This document shows, in pieces, positions 1 to 10,439 of a stretch of DNA of 64,000 nucleotides. The notes below the pieces were generated by a model that was not told the origin of the DNA, did no database searches, and was given only the letters and a program-made list of their open reading frames with translations. Numbering within the stretch: the first letter of the stretch is position 1; every line of letters starts with the position of its first letter. Origin of the DNA: Bemisia tabaci (lineage: Eukaryota > Arthropoda > Insecta > Hemiptera > Aleyrodidae); the NCBI RefSeq assembly GCF_918797505.1, contig NC_092801.1, forward strand, positions 310,001 through 374,000, in the 5' to 3' direction. Position numbers and translations under genes: made by a program.

Positions 1-213
1 TCGTTTCTTATAAAACAGCCGACTGATGCTCAAGTCCGATAACTCTGAAGCATATTGATAACGTGAGACATTTTTTTCTAAAAGTCGCAGGTCCTGAGTC
101 ACCGGATTTTGAACGAACCGGAGGTTGATGTACATTTCTGACTGCGTTTTTTTCATCTTCTAAAACCAAAAGTAAAATGTTGGAATGAGCGCTCGAAAAA
201 ATTTTCCTCAAGT

Positions 214-467
214 GGATCGCATTTAGCAAAAAGGAGCCAGCGCGAATACAGTGTTTTCAAAATAGTGCAACCTCTTCCATTGTTTTAAAAATCCTAAATT
301 TATGTACAATAGTAAAATTTACACCATTATTTTCCTTTAAAATTAACAATTTTTTGGAAGAGAGCGAAAACTATTTGCCATTCTGAAAGAATTTTTAGAT
401 CATTATGAAGAAGCAACATTTTTACAACATTGTAATCGCGCTGATTCCTTTTTGCTAAATGCGATCC
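214..467. mobile_element. Foldback MITE, family S, with 4-bp TSD
   Basis: The two ends form an inverted repeat of about 42 bp: the left arm begins GGATCGCATTTAGCAAAAAG and the right arm ends with its complement, ending at GCGATCC. The element is flanked on both sides by AAGT (210-213 and 468-471), which is a clean 4-bp target-site duplication. There is no coding capacity, so it is a non-autonomous DNA transposon. It matters mainly because it places a host-type mobile element about 1.8 kb upstream of the Thg1-like gene. Confidence 0.75.
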
Positions 468-471
468 AAGT

Positions 472-2060
472 GTCCATGATACGGTAGTGATCGATAGATG
501 CGATAAGTGTGATCGTTCCGAAGTTGTCGCATTGCAATCAGATTTCTAATATTTCCTTATCCCCAGGTTCGCGGCACCCGTTTTGCGCAAACAATTTCCT
601 GCTTTCACCACCCCCAAAAGCGTAAAATCAAAATTTGCGTTTTCGGAACGTTGCAATCTTGTATGGAATAAAAAATAAGTTCAGTTCAATTAACAATGTT
701 ACTGTGGGAAAATTGCAGTTTGCGAATGAGGCAACCCTGCGTCAGCAGTTGAGGCAAAATCTCAGGATATCAAAACATAGTAAACGTATGCGCAGTGAAG
801 GTTTAATGTACTCCATCATTGGATTTTTTCCTTTTAGAGGTTCAGAGCTCCGACTTTTTTACTTACAAGCGTGTGACATCGAAACGGATGGATGTTTGAC
901 GTCTCGTGTCTCCCTATTTGCTGTTGGCGAGTGATGTGTTAGAGCGCATGACGCAGCTTGAACGTACGAATGCTCATTTATGCTTCTTATTTCCTCCTAT
1001 TTGATAATCCTCCAGCAGGTACGTTTCATTGAATACATTTCACATTTTCAGAACATCGTAGGTCGACACTCCGTATTAGATTGGTAATTACAGATAAGGT
1101 TATTTCATGATGGTAAAATAATCAACATCTAAACATAACCTCAATTCACCTGGATCAGAGTCAACTGATCGCCGACTACTAGTGAAGTGTTACCAACCAA
1201 ACATTTTTCCACTGCGCGTATCTTATTTTGGCGCGCTGTTTGAACTTGACCCTAGTCTAATTTGTGGGACAGTGTTTTCATTCTCAATTTTCCCGCTTTA
1301 TTTATATATTTTTTTTCACTCTCACATCTACGCCAGGAGGTGACGTGCTGGTATTTTACTGGTGTGAATTTTTTCAAATTTATTTTCCGAGCCATGTAAT
1401 TTTCTCCAAAATTATCCGAATTTACTACCATTCTGTTTTTTTCCGATTTCGTTGTGAGTAAAACTTAATCTACAGATCAAAATGTTTCTTTAGGAATTTA
1501 GTAAGTTTGAAACGTTCTTGTGTGACGAAAAAAAGAATCTAAAAAATAGTCAGGAGAAAATTTTGCCCTGGGAGCTGGCGAACCTCCAGGTCTGAACCAA
1601 TAGGTTCTTTTAGCTAAAATTTTAAAGAGAATATAATCTACTCGGTCGTTTATAAATACTCTTTATTTTATCTATTATGTGCAATGTGTATTTTTCTTAT
1701 GTTGAAGAAGCGCACAATAAATTGATGGAAAAAAGGAGAAAAGTGTGCAATTATGAATCTTCTTACAACTTCCTTACAGCAGGATTGGGGAAACTTTAGT
1801 GGATGAAAACGCTTCCCTGCCTCGCCCCTCTAAATCCTCCCTTTCCCCTTTTCTTCTCTTCTTGCCAATTTTTTACGTAGGTACTCATAATATCTTGTTC
1901 TTTTTATATCCTCCTGTTCTACATACATAACCTTTTTCAATATTCCGCTCTATTCTAGATTTTTCAATCGCCTCTGGAAGTCCAACGTGACGGATGATCC
2001 CATCGAATTTTGACCAGCTCGTGCCTATTACGCCATCCTTTAATTCGCAATTTAGGTAAG
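472..2060. other. Unassigned AT-rich DNA
   Basis: I see no recognisable repeat family, RNA gene or convincing coding frame. The 99-codon frame at 635-934 shows no domain signature and has low-complexity neighbours. The stretch at 1264-1460 is T-rich, and its frame is a composition artefact. Confidence 0.4.
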
Positions 2061-2067
2061 GATGCAT
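1885..2067 (-). CDS. Possible small ORF or terminal exon, 60 residues, unrecognised
   Basis: Reading leftward from an ATG at 2067 to a stop at 1885 gives 60 residues. The C-terminal half is charged and helix-like (around PEAIEKSRIERNIEKGYVCR) and ends in a lysine-rich tail. Its composition looks more protein-like than most chance frames here. I do not recognise a family. It could be the last exon of a gene on the minus strand, with upstream exons beyond the region I can trace, or a chance frame. It lies about 200 bp upstream of the Thg1-like gene and is divergent from it, so the two could share an intergenic promoter, but nothing in the sequence proves this. Confidence 0.15.
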   Translation of the reverse strand: MHPYLNCELKDGVIGTSWSKFDGIIRHVGLPEAIEKSRIERNIEKGYVCRTGGYKKNKIL

Positions 2068-2269
2068 CAATTTGCTTCAAGTGTGAATAATAATTTATTA
2101 TGATAAATGAGATATTTTAATTAATTTTACGTCTTACCGGGCACTATTTGTTTAACTTTTATCAAGCAGATAGTAGGTAAAAGTTTCTTATCTCATTGAG
2201 CTTGATATTGTAATTCCTCTGGCTCGTTCACAACTTTTGTCTATTGAATATTCTTAAGCCATTCAAACA

Positions 2270-3019
2270 ATGACCACCCCTACAATTGAACTGGAGGAAC
2301 ATTTCGGACCTAATCGTATTAGATTAGGAGACAAATTCAAGCAACTTGAAAAAGAGTCGGTCATTTTATCTCCGTTCTTCCTAATTGTCAGATGTGACAT
2401 GAGAGGTGGGACTAAGTTCACTAAAAATTTGCAAAAACCGTTTGATAAAAACTTCACCGACGCTATGAAATCAATGCAAGAAAAAATGCACAGTATCTAC
2501 AGACCTACGTTGTCTTACACTCAGTCTGACGAGATTTCCTTTATTTTCTTCGAGGCAAAAAATGATGTTTTGTTCAATTTACGGAGGGACAAAATAATAA
2601 GTTTAACCGCCGCTCAGGTTTCGACTTATTTTAATTATTTTATGAAGTCTAATTTTTCAGTTTTTGACTGCAGAGTGTTTAATGTCGATTCTCAAATTAC
2701 TTGTTTCGAATACCTCTTATGGAGACACTATTATGACTGTCAAACAAACTCAATTCAACAAATTGCGAGACAATTTTATTCTCAAAAGGAGTTGAACAAT
2801 ATAAATATTCGTAATATTTACGAGTTACTTAAGAAAAAAACGAAAATTGAAGATTATCCGATTGAAAATATCAATGGTGTATTTACCAAAAGTATTAAAA
2901 TCATGAAAGAAGGATATAATCCTTTAACGAAGGAACATGTTAATGTTGAAAGAACCAGTCTGAAATCTGAATCATTTTTAATGAAGAAAGATTTCTCTAA
3001 TTCATTTTTGATTCTTTGA
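2270..3019 (+). CDS. Thg1-like protein (TLP), 3'-5' tRNA polymerase family
   Basis: This is an intact single-exon frame of 249 residues. The start ATG has an A at -3 and the stop TGA is at 3017-3019. Thg1 family enzymes add nucleotides in the 3'-5' direction: canonical Thg1 adds G-1 to tRNA-His, and TLPs repair the 5' ends of truncated tRNAs. Visible signatures, in order, are: LGDKFKQLE at residues 19-27; the first metal-binding aspartate in VRCDMRG (D43); KPFDKNFTDAM at 56-66; the hallmark YTQSDEISFIF at 83-93 with catalytic D87 and E88; SLTAAQVSTYFN at 111-122; FDCRVF at 132-137; YLLWRHYYDCQTNSIQQIA at 148-166; and a C-terminal GYNPLTKEHVNVER stretch. The LGD motif, SDEIS and the WR..D...NSI motif match the bacterial/archaeal-type TLP branch, not metazoan Thg1. 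The usual DGR after the first catalytic aspartate is altered to D-M-R, and the residue that is usually F two places later is G. Length is normal for TLPs. It is a stand-alone gene with no operon. Family assignment is strong from the motifs; activity and origin are inferred. Confidence 0.85.
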   Translation: MTTPTIELEEHFGPNRIRLGDKFKQLEKESVILSPFFLIVRCDMRGGTKFTKNLQKPFDKNFTDAMKSMQEKMHSIYRPTLSYTQSDEISFIFFEAKNDVLFNLRRDKIISLTAAQVSTYFNYFMKSNFSVFDCRVFNVDSQITCFEYLLWRHYYDCQTNSIQQIARQFYSQKELNNINIRNIYELLKKKTKIEDYPIENINGVFTKSIKIMKEGYNPLTKEHVNVERTSLKSESFLMKKDFSNSFLIL

Positions 3020-3418
3020 AAAATGAAACAGAAATCTAGCATGGATATTTTTTTATCGATCAACTTTTTAAAAAACTCTCATTCTTTTGTGAAAAACAAG
3101 ATTATGTAACATTCAAATATGTTTAGAAAGTAGGTTAAGAAGTAAAATGTTCAAATCAGTCAATAATTGTGTTCAAGTATTTTCTCATAAAAGTGCGATC
3201 CGGATTATGTATCAAAATCACCCCATGTATTTTCATATCTGTGCCGTTTATGTGAGTTCGTTAACTTTTCCATTGGCTTCTTGGCAGATATATTAATACA
3301 CATAATTTAAGCTGAAGGTCATAAACAAACCGATTAAGATATTGCTAAATTCTGAGTTTAGATGTCACTCGCACTTATTGTAAGAGATTTACAGCTTTGT
3401 TTCCTTTGTAAAAAAAAA

Positions 3419-3424
3419 AATAAA
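3419..3424 (+). promoter_or_regulatory. Candidate polyadenylation signal for the Thg1-like gene
   Basis: This is the first AATAAA hexamer I find downstream of the stop at 3019 on the same strand. It follows an A-run at 3410-3420, so it may be a chance product of that tract. A 3' UTR of about 400 nt would be ordinary for an animal gene. Confidence 0.25.
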
Positions 3425-4094
3425 CTGGCAAAATTGGAGTTTTGTTTTCTTTCTGTAAATTACAAAAAATGTCTCTGGAAATATGACCTTCCGAGAAGAG
3501 AGAGCCCCAGTGCCGGAAAATTCGAGACATGAGAAATCTCAAAATTTAGGCACACAAATCCCCCAGAAATTTTGAAGCAAACCGAGGTTACAAATCTCAA
3601 AAGTTTAGGCTTGCAACATGCGCAACATTTTCTAGTTTTTAAGTGCTAAAATGTTTCATACGCCCAGTTTCTGTCAGATAAAAACGAGATTAAAAAATGA
3701 GACAAACGTTAGAGTTTTTTCTGTGACGTATGCCGAGCGGTTTTTTGCTGGTTGGCGTTAAGTAAACCTTGAAGATGTTGCGCACGAAAAATGTCGAGAT
3801 GATATTTGAAATTTCGTAAAATACACTGAAATGAAAAGTATAGTAACGTGTCTCCTTGGAAATTTTAAAACCACCTAGTGCGACACACACACACAAGAAT
3901 TGCGGATGCACCATAAAAATGACGAGGGTTATTTTTAGTCTCCCCGGCGTACAGGATTTGGCGTGACTTACCTATACTATGGTTGCTATCATTGCAGCTC
4001 TCTAGTGATTGGAACTCGTCGCACAGTGACTTGTATGAGCGCACATTACCGCCTCTAGAGGATACCCGAAGGGCCTTCAATTTTGTACGTATGC

Positions 4095-4140
4095 AGTACG
4101 CACATCCGTTAAGCTCGAATAGTTGCATCAAGGCGTTAGG
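4095..4140 (+). repeat. Dispersed repeat family Q fragment
   Basis: The core ACATCCGTTAAGCTCGAATA followed by GTTGCATCAAGGCG recurs in diverged form at 51921-51990, 55908-55966 and 56035-56085, and as a reverse-complement fragment near 31655-31695. A weaker copy lies near 26510-26545. The preceding sequence (CCTTCAATTTT... to the core) is also shared with the 55985-56060 copy, so the repeat is longer than the core. No termini or coding potential are visible. Confidence 0.5.
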
Positions 4141-4157
4141 TTCTCTCCTTTGTATTT

Positions 4158-4279
4158 GGACGTATTTCTATCAAACGGAACTATGTGCATTATGACGTGA
4201 GCCCTGTTACGCACATATTCTTATGGGTCTCGGGGCTCATGTCTTAATGCACATAGTTCCGTTTGATAGAAATACATCC
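4158..4279. mobile_element. Foldback MITE, family G, with 4-bp TSD
   Basis: This is nearly one long hairpin. The left arm GGACGTATTTCTATCAAACG continues through GAACTATGTGCAT, and the right arm is its complement, ending in AATACATCC. Flanking ATTT occurs at 4154-4157 and 4280-4283. A second family member with the same terminal sequence and a 4-bp TSD lies at 47738-47956. It is non-autonomous and has no coding capacity. Confidence 0.8.
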
Positions 4280-4556
4280 ATTTGTTGGCTCGAAGCGGCT
4301 TCTTTCATCCTATTTCGGTAGCTAAAGTCGCAGAATGCATTTCTCTGATTTGGACGTTGCAAGTTTACATGTATGGCTCATTAATCTACAAAAATATAAC
4401 CTAAAACTGAAAAATCAGCTTATTTCGCTGATGATTTGTCGCGCTTCACAGCAAAGAAAATTATGAAAATATTGATGTCCTGTTTTTTTTTTGAAAGATC
4501 CGATTGCAACCGAGATTCTCGCGTCTTGAAATCTCGGTTGGATCGGATCGTCAATT

Positions 4557-4813
4557 GAATCAGTGAGAACGAAAACACACCAACTCGGAAAAATGAAAAT
4601 AATTAAGACACACACAAAACTGCGCAGTAGGTGAAGAAGTTAGTTTAAGAAAAAGGTTTTTGCTGCCGAAAGACGAGAACTTATGGCCACTTTGAAGGTC
4701 CAGGTTGGAACAGACTCGCTAACTTCAATGACCTTAATGTAAAATAACTGTCTTCAATAGAAATTGAGTATTTTCGAGTTACCAAGTCGGTGTGTTTTCG
4801 TTCTCACTGATTC
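4557..4813. mobile_element. Inverted-repeat element, family P
   Basis: GAATCAGTGAGAACGAAAAC and the following ACACC at the left end are repeated in inverted orientation at the right end, which finishes CGTTCTCACTGATTC. Arms are about 25-35 bp with a loop of about 190 bp. Its right edge abuts the start of the hAT-like family E element, so the latter may have inserted at its end. No clear TSD was seen. Confidence 0.55.
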
Positions 4814-5500
4814 CAGGGCCGGATTTAAGGGGTGGCCACATGAGCCGCGGCCCATGGCGGCAAATTTTGCAATTTTTTTAAATATATAGCTATAAAGAAA
4901 AATCGGATTCAGAAAAAAAAAATACAAACGAGAAAAGATGACAAAATCTCTCATTTCCCGAGAGTATATCTCTAATTTTGTCGTCTTTCTATGATACAAT
5001 AGACAGCACCTTTAATTAGTCGAATTAAGACTAAGAGAGAAACCGAACACAGAATTTGGCCTGGAACGGCGCGGCGCAGAGAGCAACGATGACGAGAACT
5101 TGAGATGAAAAGGAGAAACCCTCGGCGCGGCGCGGCGGTCGGCATGTAACACATATTAGCGCCTTCAAGACTGCATGGATACTTCACGCATTGCGTCAAA
5201 CACAATGCGGTGAGCAGCGGTCGGCGTGAAACGCATACCGCACACAAGACTGTAGGAATACTTCACGCATTGTGCCAAACACAGTGCGGTCAGCGCGGCG
5301 GCGGAAGTTAAACTTATGAAACCACATTTATGTTTGTTATTTCATAATTTTTTCGTTCATTTCATATAAATGGAAGGCCTTGTCCACACAGAAATAGGTT
5401 TACGGAACTTAACTTTCGGGCCGAGTTCCGTGAGCTTTTGCTATAATTATATAGCAGGGTTGCCGTGTTTTCAGTTTTGGAGTCCCTAAATAAAGTGGCA
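4814..5500 (+). mobile_element. hAT-like non-autonomous element, family E, copy 1
   Basis: It begins CAGGGCCGGATTTAAGGGG, a terminus of the CAGGG type common in hAT transposons. The first 220 bp match the reverse complement of 29520-29743. The internal part around 5130-5440 matches 56270-56600 in reverse orientation. It contains an imperfect internal tandem duplication of about 80 bp (5133-5214 and 5215-5293) that holds the GTCGGC...TTCACGCATTG motif. The right terminus is diverged and its position is only approximate. The minus-strand frames across it look like chance frames. Confidence 0.6.
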
Positions 5501-6159
5501 GCCCTGTCAATGCATGTGCTCCTATCCTGGCATGGTGAGTTTGTCTTGATGTAGAGGTGGACTCTCAGGATAGCGTGGGATATCCCCTCCATTACGCCCT
5601 CAACTTTGAGAGCTTTTTTGAGCTTCGGAGTTGATTTCAGCGAAAACCAATGGCACCATCGTGTTTCTCGCAAACTTTTGCATAAGAATCAATAGTCAAA
5701 TCGCAAATTCCTCACACATGCAACATCTCCATTATCAGCAAAATTGTAAGTTAAAACTTTACAGTTCAAAACTCACGTTCCTCTCTAAAACAACTGAATC
5801 TTTTTGCACTCGAACAAAATCGCGGGTTATAAAAGGCGTGGTTGGAGAGGAGGAGCACGATTCACGAGTCCCCACTTTGGCGTTCACCGCAATTCACCGC
5901 GATGGAGCATTAAAAAGGTATCCGCCTGATCAATCAAAAAACGTCAGCGGCCATTCATCAGTTTTAATTGATCGGCGGTCGTAGATTGCGTGCGCTTGGC
6001 GTCATTGAGACCCGACATTAGGTTAAAGTGCTTCAGGAAACACAATGGAGGCACAGTTCCACCACGGTGTCCTTGCATTTTGCGCATCCGGCCACGCTTA
6101 TGAAACGACTTTCGTCACTCTCCTGTGAGAAGGCCCAAGCCGATTTGAACGGTTTGTTT
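5501..6159. other. Unassigned DNA
   Basis: No gene or clear repeat was recognised. A short imperfect inverted repeat around 5927-5975 (GATCAATC.../...AATTGATC) is present but too weak to define an element. Confidence 0.35.
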
Positions 6160-6378
6160 CACTGAAAAAAAAATATGGTAGATGTTACCATCCTCTGACA
6201 GTGATACGAGTATGGTAATAAAAACCTGACTATATGGTAGCATTTACCATATTATGGTAAGTATTGTCATGGTTCTGGTAAATACTACTATAATTCTGAT
6301 TATTTTCACTATACATGGTATCACTGTGTAAAAAATCAAGCAGACTTATGGTAAATGTTACCCTACTTTTTTTCAGTG
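6160..6378. mobile_element. MITE with CACTG termini, family F
   Basis: It starts CACTGAAAAAAAAATATGGTA and ends TACTTTTTTTCAGTG, a matching terminal inverted repeat. The interior is unusual: TATGGTA / TACCAT words recur many times in both orientations (GGTAGATGTTACC, GGTAGCATTTACC, GGTAAATACT, GGTAAATGTTACC), so it can fold into several small hairpins. A short TTT is shared by the flanks. The CACTGAAAA termini are also used by family B. Confidence 0.65.
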
Positions 6379-6499
6379 TTTGGATACGACCCTTACCACC
6401 AAATTTTCAGAAATAGGTCTGTTGCACGCAAGAGATACAGCCAAATAAATATGCTTCTCATGGGTAAAATCGCACAAAAATAATGTTGGGCACGTTAAA

Positions 6500-6650
6500 A
6501 CACTGAAAAAAAGGATGCTAACTTAACATCCTGGATGTTAAAAAGTGTGCGACAACTAACAGAACGCTGAGTTAACCGCCACAGCAGTTAGCTTTACATC
6601 TTGACATTGCTATGGTAACTGCTGTGGCAGTTAACTTATTGTTTTGTGAG
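6500..6650. mobile_element. Partial CACTG-type element with a strong hairpin
   Basis: It opens CACTGAAAAAAAGGATGCTA, like families B and F. It contains a hairpin with 22-bp arms at 6571-6592 (GTTAACCGCCACAGCAGTTA) and 6614-6635 (its near-complement), separated by a 21-nt loop. I cannot place the right terminus, so the extent is approximate. Confidence 0.4.
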
Positions 6651-8250
6651 TTGTTTGCAAACTTTTTTACATTTAAGGAGGTGTCCGTCAAAATTTCTGC
6701 GCAATTTCTCGTGTAACCGTGGTTTTGGCAAAGATGGCACGTAAATTAGAGGTTGATTTCTTTTAAGAAAAATATGATGAACTGTAAAAAAAATCGAGTA
6801 TTTGCATTTTTCTCGAATAGCAATATTTGGCGGTTTAAGGGAAGAAGGTTTAGGATAAAATTGCACATTCACCTCTCTGTAGTTTACATTTAAAATTGAA
6901 AAAAAAAGTTTTCACAAGTTTCCCAGAGAATCCGTGTTAATTTGAAAGAAAATTGGCAACTTCCGAGGCTACATTCTTCAGCGTTCTTCCTCGGAACGGC
7001 AAATTGGAATACGTTGACGACAGCGCAAATCGCTGAATGTAAAATGAAGAGACGGATGAAGTGCGTGTGATGAACGGAAGTTTTTGCAGTTTTTATTTCA
7101 TCGGCCTAGTGATACTTCTAGACTGTACGTAAAATGTGACGTTCACAGCAAATGACGTGCACAGAGAAAAACATTTTTAGTCAGGCAAGTTTTATCGAGT
7201 TTGGTCTGGGGATTTTGAGATCTTGTCGGAAACTTCCTGTCGTCTAGTCGTCCAAACTTCCTCTCGTATACAGGTAATCAAGTTTTGACTTCTCTCGCCC
7301 TTTTTTTTTAATTTTGTAATTTTTTATTGAATTCAATTCAAAATTCATGTGTATTTATGGTTTTGATATTTCGGCGTTGACCCACCGATATTTTACTGAT
7401 CTAATCCAGAAAAACCAGTTAAAACCTATTCCTAAAAAACTCAGTGAAACGAGGTTATTCCTCCCATTTTTCAGGATTCACCCTTTCTGCAAACCCATCC
7501 AATAACGCAGACAACGATCCTTTCTACCCCTCTCTCATTGAAAAGGTTCAAAACGGTGGAAATATTTCCCGAATCCTGGAAAGCGCCCCCGGGTGCAGCT
7601 GTTGCGCCGCGAACGAAATCAGCCGATAATCATCAGCCAATCAACGTTTAATTAATCACGCTGGCGGTGACGTCAGAGCTCCGATTAACCCATCCCCTGA
7701 CAAATGGAACCGCGCCGAACGACACCCGAATCCAAGTACACCATTAAAAGAGTATCTGGGTGATCGAGGAGGGGCGGTGAGTGTAGAGCATGTTTTCGAG
7801 ACCACCATCCAACGCCGCCAGATTGTGCACCGAATGGAAAGTTCCACTATAAAAACGATTTGATGACATGTTTTCAGTCCAATATATCGTATTCGATACA
7901 TCAAACGGGTAAGATTGTATCAATATCGATTGGTTCAAAACATGAACATAGCCTCAAAAGTCAATTGAATAATCTGATGGGACGTGTTTTTTTTTGTGAT
8001 AGATTTTTGATTCGCATGAGTATTAATTGGCCAAGAGTAGTGAAATTGCCACGAAATTTCTCATTATCAGCTTTTCTGAATAAAATCTAAAAATTTTGGT
8101 TTGAGGTTATGTTCCGTTGTTTTAAACCAAACGATACATCGAACCACTATCGACTACGATTTATAATGTTATAAACATGACGTTCATACCACTGGTTTTG
8201 TCTACAATCAATACCCGGTCTCAACAAAAAAAGAGATCTTAGTGTAATAA
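6651..8250. other. Unassigned DNA with a G+C-richer patch
   Basis: No gene or repeat family was identified. The segment 7560-7720 is less AT-rich and is listed separately as possible regulatory DNA. Short frames here carry no domain signature. Confidence 0.35.
7560..7720. promoter_or_regulatory. Possible regulatory island with a perfect CRE
   Basis: This is a complex, G+C-richer stretch within AT-rich DNA. It has a perfect cAMP-response palindrome TGACGTCA at 7668-7675, CCAAT-box sequence (GCCAATCAAC) near 7636 and homeodomain-type TAATTAAT cores near 7650. It has no coding or repeat signature. Function is inferred from motif clustering only. Confidence 0.25.
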
Positions 8251-8325
8251 TTCGTCTCGGAGTCTGGCGTGGTCGAACTGGTGTGCGATGTGTCGCATTG
8301 ATTAGGCTAAAATCTCGGTGGATGG
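8251..8325 (+). repeat. Dispersed repeat shared with 27016-27085
   Basis: The words GTCTCGGAGTCTGGCGTGG, then a cytosine-poor spacer, then TGTCGCATTGATTAGGC, match 27016-27085 (GTCCCGGAATCTTGGCGTGG ... TATCGCATCGATCAAG) with about 70% identity by eye. No termini were identified. Confidence 0.4.
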
Positions 8326-10200
8326 TGAATATTTATCCGAAAATAAAGAGGACGATATATGGCGTCTGTATGCATGAGCTTAGAAAATAATTCATAACCC
8401 AAAAAAATCGCGAATGGCAGGAAAATGAATACAGGATTTTTCGGGACAGAGAAACCGGGCAATCGATACAGATGTTAATTAATCACGTAATTGAAGTGGG
8501 TTTTTTTTCTTTCTAAAAAGAATCCTGCTTTTAGCTCTCTAAATTGTGCTAATTTGTGTACCTACCAATTTTGCACCAAACAGCGTAATCTCTTTGAGGG
8601 GAAATTGTGCTTGTGTCAGAGCTTTTTTCGCTCATTTTATTCCAGTCTTAGTCCGTCGTCTCTTGTTAAAGAGTTTCTCGAAATGATGTTTTTTTCGGTA
8701 AAACAAGTTCCACTCAATTGGAATTCCCCTCAAAAATCTTATAACGAGATACTGAGAAACATATTAAGAAGAACATACGAACATTTGAGAAACATACTGT
8801 GTATGCGTCTCAGTTACGGTACATACTTTCAAAAATTTTCTCGTGTGCTAGGCCGTGCTTCAATTCTTATCCGTGTGTCTAGTGATCCATTGCGTTTCAC
8901 GCAAAGTGCCTTCAAACATTAGCATAGGCAAAGAAGGATGTCATCATGCACGAATAGTTATCTACTCGGGTGCCTTCCTACTTAGACAGTTAGATCATCC
9001 CCGCATACCATTTGTATGATATTTAGTCCTTCTTCGATGTATCTCTTTCGCGTGTCTATTAACATCACTGGACATATGCTTTTTTAGAGTCAGTTAAGAG
9101 AAAAGAGGAGAATATGGACTTACATATTCATTCATACATCTTTTCCTATGCCACCATGGCGAAAAGAAAGAAGGAATAGCTCGTTCCTTCTAAGACTTGA
9201 TAGATCTCTCTATACTCTGCTGTGTCAAGGAAAAATCTCCGTATGGACCTTGAGACGTTGTCAAATTTCTTGCGATAAAATAATAATTTTCTGATAAGCT
9301 TGTCTATACTTTCTTTAAAATCTTTCTAGGACTTTGTTTCTTTATATCTTTCTAGGCATTCCCAATTTAATCTAAAATATCTAGAAACTTGAAGAATCAG
9401 AATTGTTCTATGAAACAAACGTTTTATTGGATGGAATTTGGAAGCATTCAAGTATTGATACAGCGTCCTTCTTTAGCACGGTCGTCGTTCCGACTGCCCT
9501 CCTTTCATCTTTGACTCACTCTCAACAGATAGACAAGGACAGAAAATAGAGCGCTCACTTCATTCATTTCTGCTGAAAGAGCGAGAAATGAAGCTTTCGT
9601 CCAACGAACCTCAGGCAGAACACCGGCGGTGGGGGGAAGGGGGGAGGGTTGGGTAGAGCGAGGGGCGAGGGTTGTTGTTTTGATTCTTTTGAAGTCAAAA
9701 ATTATACAGTTGTGAGCACATTAGGAATCAAAGATGCGTAAAATTTGTCCCGGTCACTTTACTCCGCTCACCTTCGGGGTGTTATAATAAACCCTATTTA
9801 TATAATAACAAGGGGCCCGCGTGAGAGTGTGTGAGTGAGCGCTGTGTGAGTGTGCCGCGTGCGTGTGTGTGAGTTTGCGGCAGCTGTTAAGGCCCGCGCG
9901 GTGCGATCCCATTATGATAGATCAACGCAGCGTTGCAAAATGCAGATTTTTATCGGAGGAATTTTAGATGCTTCAAAAATGCAAAATTCTACTATTACTT
10001 TTTTGATTGGGAAATCAGTTAAAAACCTTTCCAAAAATGGGTTTTTTCCATTTTTTCGGAGACCATGGGGATTTTATCAACATGTGGCTCAAATGGAACT
10101 TTATGATGCAAGTTCCCAATAAAAGTATTAGCAACACGAGAATCGTAGCTTCAGACTTGTTAAAGTTTGTTTGGTTTTTTTTTTTCTTTCAAGTTATTTG
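8326..10200. other. Unassigned DNA
   Basis: No recognisable gene or repeat family. It contains a purine/pyrimidine-skewed patch (9610-9665, G-rich) and a short GT-rich run at 9826-9880. The 143-codon frame at 8491-8922 has no domain signature and is serine/phenylalanine-rich, which is typical of chance frames in T-rich DNA. Confidence 0.35.
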
Positions 10201-10437
10201 AGGTCTTTAATCCATTTTGAGGATTCTACAACCTTGAATGATCATCGGGTTAGGGTTAGTGCACATCCATGCTCCAGGCTTTCAAATTTTCAGGGATTAA
10301 GGCTGAGTGGAATCAGTTTCTGCAGATACACTCGTCAGCTCCGTGAAAATCTGTCATAACCATCGGGGTTCGAACCCGGGGCTATTGACCCTGAGTCAGA
10401 CGCGCTGACCACTAGGCCAACTGCAGGCCGGCTTGTT
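10200..10437 (-). repeat. tRNA-derived SINE, Leu-like head
   Basis: On the minus strand a tRNA-like head carries a near-perfect A box, TTGGCCTAGTGG (10409-10420), and a perfect B box, GGGTTCGAACC (10367-10377), at the usual spacing. The folded anticodon loop reads CTCAGGG (CAG, Leu-type), but the anticodon stem has at least two mismatches, so it is not a functional tRNA. A non-tRNA body seems to continue to about 10200. The 3' boundary is approximate. Confidence 0.6.
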
Positions 10438-10439
10438 AA

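Noticed and set aside
635..934. 99-codon plus-strand frame
   Set aside because: No domain signature, no supporting context, and length within chance range for a 64-kb window.
8491..8922. 143-codon plus-strand frame, one of the longest in the window
   Set aside because: F/S/L-rich, matching the T-rich base composition. No recognisable motif and no conserved start context.
9790..9880. TATTTATATAATAA followed by a GT-rich, CpG-containing run, promoter-like
   Set aside because: TATA-like words are common in this AT-rich DNA. No gene follows on either strand.
10365..10431. Functional tRNA-Leu gene on the minus strand
   Set aside because: A and B boxes are good, but the anticodon stem has mismatches and the acceptor stem does not pair. 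Called a SINE head instead.
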